A stretch of DNA of 14,833 nucleotides from Gammaproteobacteria bacterium (lineage in GTDB: Bacteria; Pseudomonadota; Gammaproteobacteria; Granulosicoccales; Granulosicoccaceae): positions 1-14,833 of the forward strand of contig JAGRHW010000040.1 of assembly GCA_020444765.1 (NCBI GenBank), in the 5' to 3' direction. Shown here piece after piece: positions 7,382-14,434 of the stretch; the first letter of the stretch is position 1; the number at the start of each line of letters is the position of its first letter. Both the position numbers and the translations under genes were made by a program. The notes beneath the pieces were generated by a model. That model made no database searches and had not been told where the DNA came from. It saw only the letters and a program-made list of their open reading frames with translations.

Positions 7382-8581
7382 TTACCTCTCCACCAGTTTC
7401 ATGCGTGAGTTATACCAGTTCATAAACACCGAAATCAGCAGGCTCAGCGTCAGATACACCGCCAGGGTCATGGCCATGACCTCAACCGCCTGTCCGGTCT
7501 GGTTGAGCACGGTTCCAGCGAATACCGATACCAGATCAGGGTAGGCAATCGCGGTGGCCAGGCTCGAGTTTTTCATCAGGTTGAGATACTGACTGGTCAA
7601 CGGCGGAATAATAACCCGCAAGGCCTGCGGAATGACCACCAGTCTCAACGTCGAACCCGGCCGCAAACCGAGCGCGTAAGCCGCTTCGCGCTGACCATGA
7701 CTGACGGCCTGTATCCCCGCCCGCACAATCTCCGCGATAAACGCCGCCGTATAAACGACCAGGGCTATCAGCAAGGCGATCAGTTCCGGAATAATAGTGA
7801 CCCCGCCACGCAGACTGAAGCGATTCATTTCCGCCGGCACCATGGAGATGGGAGAGCCGCTTAACAGATACACCAGCAAGGGCAAGCCGATAATCAAACC
7901 AAGCCCCGCCCACAAGACCGGAAATTGCTGCCCGGTCGCGAGCTGTCGCCGATCCGCCCATTTCTTGACTACCCAGGTCAGGACCAGGCCGATAAAGAGG
8001 CTGTACCAGACGTACTGGAAAGCCGGACCGGTAACCGGCTCGGCCATGATGATGCCCCGGTTATTGATCGAAAAGTAAACCTGGTCACCGGCAGTGTGCA
8101 GTTCACGCGGTCCTGGCAAGGGTTTGAGAACCGCGTGGTACCAGAAGAAAATCTGCAGCAACAAGGGAATATTGCGGAACGTTTCGACATAAACGGTAGC
8201 CACTTTCTGCAGCAGCCAGTTATGGGACAGGCGCGCCACGCCCACGATAAACCCGACAATGGTTGCCAGGATAACGCCCAGAACCGCGACCAGAATCGTA
8301 TTCAGTAACCCGACGATAAAGGTTCGCCCGTAAGAGGAAGCCTCTGAATAAGGGATGAGTGTTTGAATAATGCCGAAACCGGCATTGACACCGAGAAAAT
8401 CGAAACCGGAAGCCAGACCACGGGCTTTCATATTGGTGGCCGTGTTGTTGATGACTGACCACAGCAGCCACGCAACGACCGCGAAGGCAAGAATTTGAAA
8501 GATCAGTGCGCGTTTTTCCGGATCACGCCAGAAGGCGGTTTTCGGTGCAGGAATACTCATCGGGCTGTTACTCGACGCCAT
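7382..8581 (-). CDS. aapQ: Amino-acid ABC transporter permease AapQ
   Basis: This 399-residue inner-membrane permease is the partner of AapM. A first helix lies at about 28-48. A conserved stretch follows with GLLNTILVAVLGVILATIVG and ETFRNIPLLLQIFFWYHAVL, then a long insert before the core helices. The ATPase-contacting loop EAAYALGLRPGSTLRLVVIP is clear, and the C-terminal helices match the His/Glu/Gln/Arg permease class. A perfect AAGGAG site lies 7 bases upstream of the ATG (8589-8594). About 117 bases separate it from the aapJ stop, and a strong terminator occupies that gap. AapQ and later genes therefore depend on readthrough or on a promoter in the 8582-8660 AT-rich stretch. Confidence 0.93.
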   Translation of the reverse strand: MASSNSPMSIPAPKTAFWRDPEKRALIFQILAFAVVAWLLWSVINNTATNMKARGLASGFDFLGVNAGFGIIQTLIPYSEASSYGRTFIVGLLNTILVAVLGVILATIVGFIVGVARLSHNWLLQKVATVYVETFRNIPLLLQIFFWYHAVLKPLPGPRELHTAGDQVYFSINNRGIIMAEPVTGPAFQYVWYSLFIGLVLTWVVKKWADRRQLATGQQFPVLWAGLGLIIGLPLLVYLLSGSPISMVPAEMNRFSLRGGVTIIPELIALLIALVVYTAAFIAEIVRAGIQAVSHGQREAAYALGLRPGSTLRLVVIPQALRVIIPPLTSQYLNLMKNSSLATAIAYPDLVSVFAGTVLNQTGQAVEVMAMTLAVYLTLSLLISVFMNWYNSRMKLVER

Positions 8582-8588
8582 GCATGTA

Positions 8589-8594
8589 CTCCTT
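8589..8594 (-). promoter_or_regulatory. Strong ribosome binding site of aapQ
   Basis: A perfect AAGGAG on the minus strand lies 7 bases from the ATG. This may help offset the lower transcript level expected after the terminator upstream. A second ATG 4 bases earlier is out of frame. Confidence 0.8.
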
Positions 8595-8656
8595 AGTGCC
8601 TGTTAACACGAGTAAATCGGTATGATGTTATTTTTAAATGTAATAGTTATGCCGCC

Positions 8657-8688
8657 AAAAAAAGAACGCCGATCAGTGATCGGCGTTC
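8657..8688 (-). terminator. Intrinsic terminator/attenuator between aapJ and aapQ
   Basis: A perfect 11-bp stem (8664-8674 with 8678-8688) has a 3-base loop and is followed, reading the minus strand, by seven T (8657-8663). It begins 10 bases past the aapJ stop. Its place between a binding-protein gene and its permease genes is typical of partial termination that yields excess binding protein. Confidence 0.9.
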
Positions 8689-8698
8689 CTGTTGGCAT

Positions 8699-9718
8699 TT
8701 AGCGCATCGGTGGTGCGTATAGAATACCGCCTTGCGACCAGAGCGCATTGGCACCGCGCTCAAGCTGCAGCGGGGTATCGGGCCCGACATTGCGGTCGTA
8801 CATTTCGCCATAGTTTCCTACCTTGGCGACAACCGATACACAGAAGTCGGCAGCCAGACCCAGTTTGGGGCCAAGATCGCCTTCCGTGCCGAACATACGC
8901 TGGAGGTTGGGATCATTGCTTTTGGCTTTTTCAGCGACGTTCGCCGAGGTAACACCATACTCTTCCGCATTGATCTGGCAGTTCAGCGTCCAGCGAGCGA
9001 TGTCACCCCATTGATAGTCACCGTGACGAACCAGCGGTCCAAGCGGCTCCTTGGAGATGATTTCCGGCAGAACCACATGCTCATCAGGCTTTGACATTTT
9101 GGTCCGTTGCGCTGCCAGACCGGAACGGTCCGTCGTGTAAACATCGCAGCGACCGGCATCGTAAGCCGCGACGACCTCATCGGCTTTTTCAAAAGCGACA
9201 ACAGTGTAGTTCAGGTTATTGGCACGAAAGTAATCCGCGACATTCAGCTCGGTGGTCGTACCCGTATTGGTGCAGACCGCCGCGCCGTCCAGTTCCTTGG
9301 CGCTTGACACGCCAAGCGATTTGCGCACCATGAAACCCTGACCGTCGTAGTAGTTGACACCGATGAACTCACCGAAATCGGTGTCACGACTCATGGTCCA
9401 GGTCGTGTTTCGCGGCAGCACGTCGATTTCGCCGGAGGTCAACGCAGTAAAACGCACTTTGGCCGACAAGGGTGTGTATTTGACTTTGGTATCGTCACCA
9501 AACACGGCAGCAGCCATGGCCCGGCAAAAATCCACATCCAGACCGGTCCAGTTGCCCTGATCATCGGGATTGGAAAAACCCGGCAAGCCCTGGCTCACGC
9601 CACATTGAATAAACCCTTTTTTCTTGACCGCATCCAACGTCTCGTTGGCATGCACAGAAGACGTGAACGCGACTGCCGCTACGACAGCGGGCAGTGCAAA
9701 CTTTGTAATTTGTTTCAT
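8699..9718 (-). CDS. aapJ: Amino-acid ABC transporter substrate-binding protein AapJ
   Basis: This is the periplasmic binding protein that captures L-amino acids and delivers them to AapQM. The product is 339 residues, the usual AapJ length. A classic signal peptide ends at VHA (22-24), and the mature part begins NETLDAVKKKGFIQCGVSQG. Family landmarks include GLDVDFCRAMAAAVFGDD, TFTW-like NTTWTMSRD, and the late block NYGEMYDRNVG. The frame is open 50 codons further upstream, but ATG at 9718 has GGAG 7 bases ahead (9726-9729) and starts exactly at the signal peptide. It is the first gene of the operon. A long AT-rich region lies upstream and a terminator lies right after it. The exact substrate range cannot be read from sequence. 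Confidence 0.95.
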   Translation of the reverse strand: MKQITKFALPAVVAAVAFTSSVHANETLDAVKKKGFIQCGVSQGLPGFSNPDDQGNWTGLDVDFCRAMAAAVFGDDTKVKYTPLSAKVRFTALTSGEIDVLPRNTTWTMSRDTDFGEFIGVNYYDGQGFMVRKSLGVSSAKELDGAAVCTNTGTTTELNVADYFRANNLNYTVVAFEKADEVVAAYDAGRCDVYTTDRSGLAAQRTKMSKPDEHVVLPEIISKEPLGPLVRHGDYQWGDIARWTLNCQINAEEYGVTSANVAEKAKSNDPNLQRMFGTEGDLGPKLGLAADFCVSVVAKVGNYGEMYDRNVGPDTPLQLERGANALWSQGGILYAPPMR

Positions 9719-10090
9719 GGACAAACTCCAGGTGTTCAGTTGATTGGCAGGTTTCCGAAGACGAATGCGGCAGAAAAAGCGCAAGGCTGTCTTACGCCGG
9801 CACCACGCAAAAAGATCAAATTTTTGCGAAATACAACGTTCGCCTTCATCACCCATAAAAATTAACATACGCTCTTCGGTGTTCCAAGAAGTTTCGCAAG
9901 CTGATTTGTCTACCTTTGTTTACACATGAAATCAGGCACTTTAATATTGCGTCGCAGCACCAAAATAATGCATCTATGACCTTTTTCTGACCAGTTGATA
10001 CTTTATTTACCGGCAATTCTTCCCCAAAAATCGGCAATATTTAACTACAAGCCGTACATGATGAATGTTTAAATAGATGTTTGCAGGATA

Positions 10091-10118
10091 ATTAATCAGA
10101 ATGCGCTAATAGATTAAT
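10091..10118. repeat. Inverted repeat ATTAATC-N14-GATTAAT
   Basis: Seven-base arms (10091-10097 and 10112-10118) are separated by 14 bases in AT-rich DNA. It could be a regulator site for either divergent gene. Short AT-rich arms arise easily by chance, so this is weak. Confidence 0.35.
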
Positions 10119-10254
10119 ATGATTGTTTCAGGTGCATAAATGTATCACCCTGACTTTCCAGACTTGCAATACCAGCCCCTCACTCTCTTGCCAGTCCGGC
10201 TGGCTGACAAAATCCTTCACCGTTTTACAAGCAACCGAGCCTTAAGAGGATCCG

Positions 10255-10286
10255 CTGATTTATAATCAGTCTAAATACTTAGACTG
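10255..10286. repeat. Two overlapping palindromes upstream of cbiX
   Basis: CTGATT-TAT-AATCAG (10255-10269) shares its last CAG with CAGTCTAA-ATAC-TTAGACTG (10267-10286). Both are perfect, and only one hairpin can form at a time. The first contains a perfect TATAAT (10261-10266) that could be a -10 box, but there is no good -35 at 16-18 bases. It could be an operator overlapping the cbiX promoter. Confidence 0.6.
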
Positions 10287-10304
10287 TGCTTATACACCTG
10301 CTCA

Positions 10305-10400
10305 ATGCCCTCGGGTATAATTTCCAGACTTTCCCGACGGCCCTGGGGCACAATACTTGTTGCCGACCGGGCTGGACGGCGCCAGGCCCATCTATGTTGA
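10305..10400 (+). other. Possible 31-codon leader frame before cbiX
   Basis: An ATG frame of 31 codons ends in a TGA (10398-10400) that overlaps the GAGGA ribosome site of cbiX. No convincing ribosome site precedes its own ATG and the peptide (MPSGIISRLSRRPWG...) resembles nothing I know. It may be chance. The same leader can fold through GGCACAA/TTGTTGCC near 10347-10365. Confidence 0.2.
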
Positions 10401-10409
10401 GGATATTCA

Positions 10410-10781
10410 ATGAAAGCCTTGCTGGTTATTTCCCACGGCAGCCGCCGTGACGAATCCAATATGGAGGTGCAAAGATTGACTGATACCGTCCGACCGCTGG
10501 TCAGCGAGCGCTTCGGGATCGTCGAAGCCGCTTTCCTGGAGCTGGCCAGCCCGCTGATCCCCGATGGCATCAGTCTCTGCGTCAGTCAGGGCGCCAAAGA
10601 GATTCTGATCCTGCCCTACTTTCTCGCGGCCGGAAGACATGTGGCCGAAGACATACCGGAAATCGTCGCCGCCTCCCAAAAACGGCACCCGGATGTCAGC
10701 ATGACTATCGCACCACATCTTGGCGGGTCGGAACTGATGGCGGAATTCCTCGCCGGCAGCGCATGCCTGCCGCAGGAATAA
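10410..10781 (+). CDS. cbiX: Short CbiX/SirB-type sirohydrochlorin chelatase
   Basis: This 123-residue protein belongs to the single-domain CbiX class, which inserts a divalent metal into sirohydrochlorin on the way to cobalamin or siroheme. The metal-site histidines are H9 in the N-terminal ISHGSRR motif and H77 in PYFLAAGRHVAEDIP. E44 in the AFLELASP strand is also kept. The short form is expected to work as a homodimer, mimicking the two-domain CbiX and CbiK enzymes. A GAGGA site lies 6 bases ahead of the ATG. No other tetrapyrrole gene is adjacent, so whether cobalt, iron or nickel is inserted cannot be told. It stands alone between a regulatory-looking upstream region and a convergent helicase gene. 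Confidence 0.85.
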   Translation: MKALLVISHGSRRDESNMEVQRLTDTVRPLVSERFGIVEAAFLELASPLIPDGISLCVSQGAKEILILPYFLAAGRHVAEDIPEIVAASQKRHPDVSMTIAPHLGGSELMAEFLAGSACLPQE

Positions 10782-11027
10782 AGCCTTAATCGCAGCGTAC
10801 TTTACAGTTCAGGGGTAAACGTTTATCCGGGCGTCAGATTCAGCTTGTCAACGAGCTTCCTTTATCCGCATATTGGCCGGACCACCGTAAGAACACGGCC
10901 TGCATTATTTATAGCCTCGCTCAAAGACTTACCGGAGTTGTATTTTCAAATCAAGGACAACACCACACTACCGGCAAGCTTTCCAGACGTCACTGAACAG
11001 ACCGGGAGTTTTAGCCGACACAGATCA
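10782..11027. other. Intergenic region between convergent cbiX and helicase genes
   Basis: These 246 bases lie between two converging genes. An open frame on the plus strand from 10845 runs into the helicase tail, but it has no recognisable homology and no good ribosome site, so I do not call it. I see no clear hairpin with a T-run for either gene. Confidence 0.5.
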
Positions 11028-12503
11028 TTATTCCCGAGTTTGCCGGCGCTTCATTCTTGCCCAGCCGCTTTCCGGCAGTTGTCGGCTTTGTGAGGGAGTC
11101 GAATCACGTGGCCGTTTGTTTGACGATTTTTTCGCCACTTCTTTCTTTATCGTTCGACCGGACCCACTCTGTGAAGCACTGGTCGGCGAAGGCTCCGGAT
11201 TAGACTTCAAACCCGCGCCGGCGTTGGCTGAAGCCACCGTCCGTTCGACACTGGGTTTGCGCCTTTTGCCGATCTGCTTTTTGTCACGCAGCCGCTGTTT
11301 TTTCTTTACGCCGGCTTGCTTCTTCTTGCCAGCCGCCTTGCCCGAATTTTTGACTTTTTTCGGTCCCTTGTAACTCCCCGCCAGCTCCTTGATCAAACGC
11401 CGCTCAATGGGCTGATCCAGATAACGTTCGATACCGGCCAGGGTGTTCCATTCCGGGTGGCTGACCAGCGAAATCGCCAGCCCCTGCTGACCGGCCCGGC
11501 CGGTTCGACCGATCCGGTGCACATAGTCGCGGGCATTGCGCGGCACATGAAAATTAATCACCAGATCGATACCGTTCACATCCAGACCACGTGCCGCGAC
11601 GTCGGTCGCCACCAGTATATGAATCAGCCCGTCGTGCAGACGCTTCATGACCTGCCGACGTTGCGCCTGATCCATTTCGCCGTGCAAAACACCTGAGCGT
11701 AAAGCGGTTTTGCGTAGTTCCGCGCCGAGATTTTCCGCATCGCTGCGCTTGTTGAGAAAGACCAGCGCTTTGGCATAGGTTTCGTTTTCCAGCAACCAGC
11801 CAAGCAGACGCAGCTTGTGCGGATAGTCGTCGGCCAGCAGCATTTGCTGACGGATGTTCTCCTGCTTGTCCTTGACGCTATTGAGGCGGATGGATAGCGG
11901 TTCCTTCAGCACTTCGGAAGCAATCTTTCGCACCCCCGAATGCGCGAGCGTGGCGGAAAACAGCATGGTTTGCCGCTGCCGGTTACAGGCCGCGACAATC
12001 GCCAGAACATCCGGACTGAACCCCATATCGAGCATGCGATCAGCCTCGTCGAGAATCAGTACTTCCAGCGCGTCAAGATGCGTCAGGCCTTGTTCGACCA
12101 GATCACGCAGGCGGCCCGGCGTGGCGATCAGTATTTCGGGGTTCTTGCGCAACAACGCCCGCTGCCGGCTCATCGATTCGCCACCGACGATCAATCCGAA
12201 GCGCAACTGCGTATAACTGCCAATCGCCAGGCAATCCTCAAGGATTTGCTGCGCCAGCTCGCGGGTTGGTACCAGAGCGAGCGCGCGGGTACCGAGCTTG
12301 CTGTCCTCCGTTACCAGCAACCTCTGGAGCGTTGGCAGCAGAAAGGCCAGTGTCTTGCCACTGCCGGTCTCGGCGCTGACCAGCAAATCCCTGCCCTCCA
12401 GGGCCGCCGGAACAGCCTCCCGCTGAACCGGAGTCGGCTCCGTCAGGGCCTGTTTTTCAAGACCCCGTCGTAAATCATCGTGCAGTGAAATATCGTCAAA
12501 CAC
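11028..12503 (-). CDS. DEAD-box ATP-dependent RNA helicase with basic C-terminal tail
   Basis: This 491-residue RNA helicase of the DEAD-box family (RhlE/SrmB-like group) unwinds RNA duplexes in ribosome assembly or mRNA decay. Motifs in order are a Q motif around 21-27, Walker A AETGSGKT (44-51), PTRELA (79-84), TPGR (128-131), DEAD (152-155), SAT (183-185), ATDVAARGLDV (299-309) and HRIGRTGR (329-336). Residues after about 378 form a Lys/Arg-rich low-complexity tail likely to bind RNA. The start is GTG at 12501-12503, with AGGA about 13 bases upstream; the N-terminus FDDISLHDDLRRGLE fits the family. It is divergent from the cvfB-like gene across 104 bases. Subfamily naming is not possible from motifs alone. 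Confidence 0.94.
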   Translation of the reverse strand: MFDDISLHDDLRRGLEKQALTEPTPVQREAVPAALEGRDLLVSAETGSGKTLAFLLPTLQRLLVTEDSKLGTRALALVPTRELAQQILEDCLAIGSYTQLRFGLIVGGESMSRQRALLRKNPEILIATPGRLRDLVEQGLTHLDALEVLILDEADRMLDMGFSPDVLAIVAACNRQRQTMLFSATLAHSGVRKIASEVLKEPLSIRLNSVKDKQENIRQQMLLADDYPHKLRLLGWLLENETYAKALVFLNKRSDAENLGAELRKTALRSGVLHGEMDQAQRRQVMKRLHDGLIHILVATDVAARGLDVNGIDLVINFHVPRNARDYVHRIGRTGRAGQQGLAISLVSHPEWNTLAGIERYLDQPIERRLIKELAGSYKGPKKVKNSGKAAGKKKQAGVKKKQRLRDKKQIGKRRKPSVERTVASANAGAGLKSNPEPSPTSASQSGSGRTIKKEVAKKSSNKRPRDSTPSQSRQLPESGWARMKRRQTRE

Positions 12504-12533
12504 CGGCTGAATGCTTCCTGTTTTAAAAAAGTG

Positions 12534-12542
12534 ATTGTAACA
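12534..12542 (-). promoter_or_regulatory. Extended -10 promoter candidate for the helicase gene
   Basis: On the minus strand TGTTACAAT fits an extended -10 (TG-N-TACAAT). It lies about 30 bases before the GTG start, giving a leader of roughly 25 bases. There is no good -35, which extended -10 promoters can do without. Confidence 0.45.
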
Positions 12543-12607
12543 GCAAACCCCTGCCCGCCGACCTCTGTTATCATCAGCAGCCGGTATCCGGCATACAACG
12601 TCACGGC

Positions 12608-13438
12608 ATGATCACAATCGGCAAATTCTACTCACTGGAGATTCTCCGACGCGACGCTGACGGCGTTTATCTCGATGCTGGCTACCTCGGCGAAGTGATG
12701 CTGCCGATAGCCGAAGCGCCGGATCAGGCCGAAAGCGGTAATCGCCTTGAGGTTTTTCTGTATCTGGATTCGGACAATCTGCCGGTCGCCACCACCGTAC
12801 AGCCAAAAGTGCAGCTCGATCAATGCGCCTGTTTGAACGTCGTGGCATGCAACCGTGACGGTGCCTTTCTCGACTGGGGCCTGCCAAAGGATTTATTCGT
12901 ACCACGCAAACAGCAACAACTGCCGATGCAGGTCGGTCGCGCCTATGTGGTGACGGTCTATCTCGATGAAATGACCCGACGCCTCGCCGCCTCTTCCCGC
13001 TTGGGCGACTATTTGCTGGAATTCTCCTCTGAGCATAAACCCGGTCAGCGGGTGAATCTGTTGATTTGCGGCCACAGCGAACTCGGCTACAAGGCCGTCA
13101 TCGATCACACCCACCTCGGGCTGATTTATCACACTGAGGTCTTTCAGCCGCTTAAAATCGGCCAGTCGCTCACCGGCTATATCAAAGACATCCGGCCCGA
13201 TCACAGGATTGATCTGACCCTGCAAAAACCCGACAGGCAGATGCGCGATGAATTGCAGCAGAAAATTCTCGACCTTCTGGCAAGACAAGCCGGGCACTCG
13301 ACACTAAATGATAAAACGCCGCCGGCGGAGATATACCGGCTGTTTGGCGTCAGCAAGGCCAACTTCAAAAAAGCGCTTGGTGCTTTGTATAAACAGAAAA
13401 AAATACGCCTGGAAAAAGACGGTATCCACCTGTTGTAA
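12608..13438 (+). CDS. cvfB: CvfB-like S1-domain RNA-binding protein
   Basis: The 276-residue product resembles CvfB/YitL. It has three S1-like OB-fold segments (about 1-65, 66-140 and 145-210) followed by a winged-helix segment (about 225-276) that starts near PAEIYRLFGVSKANFKKALG. The S1 pattern shows in GVYLDAGYLGEVMLP, GAFLDWGLPKDLFVP and the HTHLGLIYHTEVF block. No membrane segment is seen, so it is cytoplasmic. CvfB proteins bind RNA and influence virulence-factor expression in Staphylococcus; the gammaproteobacterial role is not known. It starts 104 bases from the divergent helicase gene and is followed after 33 bases by the YlqF-type GTPase, probably in one transcript. The domain call is firm, the family name fairly firm. 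Confidence 0.85.
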   Translation: MITIGKFYSLEILRRDADGVYLDAGYLGEVMLPIAEAPDQAESGNRLEVFLYLDSDNLPVATTVQPKVQLDQCACLNVVACNRDGAFLDWGLPKDLFVPRKQQQLPMQVGRAYVVTVYLDEMTRRLAASSRLGDYLLEFSSEHKPGQRVNLLICGHSELGYKAVIDHTHLGLIYHTEVFQPLKIGQSLTGYIKDIRPDHRIDLTLQKPDRQMRDELQQKILDLLARQAGHSTLNDKTPPAEIYRLFGVSKANFKKALGALYKQKKIRLEKDGIHLL

Positions 13439-13471
13439 AAACGATTCGACTTTCACCGACGGGAAACTATC

Positions 13472-14401
13472 TTGACGCACATACAATGGTTCCCGGGCCA
13501 TATGCACAAGGCCCGCAAGGAAATGGAAAAAGTCCTGCCGCGGGTAGACTTGATTATCGAAGTGCTGGACGCAAGGATTCCCTTCAGCAGCGAAAACCCG
13601 ATGATCGGCGAACTGGCCGGCGACAAACCCTGCATAAAGATTCTCAACAAATCCGATCTGGCCGATCCGCAAGCCACACAGATCTGGCAGGATTTTTTCG
13701 AAGCGTCACAACATGTAAAAAGCCTCGCCACGCGATCCGACGAACCGGATAACATCCGCAAAATCAGCACGCTTTGCCGTAAAATGCTACCGGCGGGTGA
13801 GCAGGACTTCAGACCGCTGCACACCATGATCATGGGAATCCCGAATGTCGGCAAATCCACCATCATCAATATTCTTGCCGGTCGCACAATTGCCAAGACC
13901 GGCAACGAACCGGCCGTCACAAAGGCGCAGCAACGCATCAAACTCGACAACGGCATCAGCCTGTCGGACACACCCGGCGTGCTTTGGCCCAATCTGGAAA
14001 ACAGCAACAGCGGTTTTCGCCTGGCGATGACTGGCGCCATCAAGGACACTGCGCTTGAACATGTCGAGGTTGCCTTGTTTGCGGCAGACTTCTTTCTCCA
14101 CAATCATCCTGAAAAACTACAAGCCAGATACCAGCTTGATGAGCTGCCGGCGAACGATCTGGCGGCTCTGGAGGCGATCGGTAAAAAACGCGGCTGCCTC
14201 GGCAGTGGCGGCCTGGTTGATCTCGACCGGGTAGCGAAAATCCTGCTCAGCGAATACCGCGCCGGCATGCTCGGCAGGTTTACCCTGGAAACCCCACAGG
14301 TCATGCAGCAGGAACTGGCGGAACTCGAGATTATCCGCGCACAGAAGGCCGAAAAGAAAAGACTTCGACAGGAAGGCCGGAAGAAAAAAAGCCGTCGCTG
14401 A
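13472..14401 (+). CDS. ylqF: Ribosome biogenesis GTPase YlqF/RbgA-like
   Basis: This 309-residue GTPase has the circularly permuted motif order of the YlqF/RbgA family. NKSD (G4, 59-62) comes first, then the G5-like SLATR (84-88), GIPNVGKST (G1, 122-130), T150 (G2) and DTPG (G3, 166-169). Family members act late in large ribosomal subunit assembly. The N-terminus THIQWFPGHMHKAR matches the family start, which supports the TTG start at 13472-13474 although the ribosome site (a GGGAAA-like stretch) is weak. The C-terminus ends in a Lys/Arg-rich tail likely to contact rRNA. It lies 33 bases after the cvfB-like gene, in the same direction. The essential role known from Bacillus cannot be assumed here. 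Confidence 0.93.
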   Translation: MTHIQWFPGHMHKARKEMEKVLPRVDLIIEVLDARIPFSSENPMIGELAGDKPCIKILNKSDLADPQATQIWQDFFEASQHVKSLATRSDEPDNIRKISTLCRKMLPAGEQDFRPLHTMIMGIPNVGKSTIINILAGRTIAKTGNEPAVTKAQQRIKLDNGISLSDTPGVLWPNLENSNSGFRLAMTGAIKDTALEHVEVALFAADFFLHNHPEKLQARYQLDELPANDLAALEAIGKKRGCLGSGGLVDLDRVAKILLSEYRAGMLGRFTLETPQVMQQELAELEIIRAQKAEKKRLRQEGRKKKSRR

Positions 14402-14434
14402 GCGGCTGATTTATAAACAATACAATAACTGTGT

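Larger units (their letters stand above)
9719..10409. other. AT-rich intergenic region between aapJ and cbiX
   Basis: This is 691 bases between divergent genes with no supportable protein. It is clearly richer in A+T from about 9820 to 10130 than its surroundings. It must hold the aapJ promoter (minus strand) and the cbiX promoter (plus strand). I find no convincing -35/-10 pair for aapJ. Visible dyads are ATTAATC/GATTAAT at 10091-10118, an interrupted TCAGG/CCTGA dyad at 10128-10153, and the two overlapping palindromes at 10255-10286. A 31-codon frame at 10305-10400 is described separately. Confidence 0.7.

Noticed and set aside
9719..9868. 50-residue N-terminal extension of AapJ
   Set aside because: It would bury the signal peptide inside the protein, while the ATG at 9718 has a good ribosome site and begins exactly at that signal.
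9935..9951. Sigma-54 promoter-like GGCACTTTAATATTGC on the plus strand
   Set aside because: The GG and GC elements are 12 bases apart instead of 10, and it points away from aapJ, nearly 460 bases from cbiX.
10186..10206. Small hairpin GCCAG/CTGGC as a terminator
   Set aside because: The stem is only about 5 bp, no T-run follows on either strand, and no gene ends there.
10255..10270. LexA-like box CTG...CAG in the first palindrome upstream of cbiX
   Set aside because: The spacing is CTG-N9-CAG, while the gammaproteobacterial LexA box needs CTG-N10-CAG, and the inner bases do not fit the alternating TA pattern.
10845..11093. 82-codon plus-strand frame after cbiX
   Set aside because: It has no family resemblance and no clear ribosome site, and it runs into the end of the convergent helicase gene.
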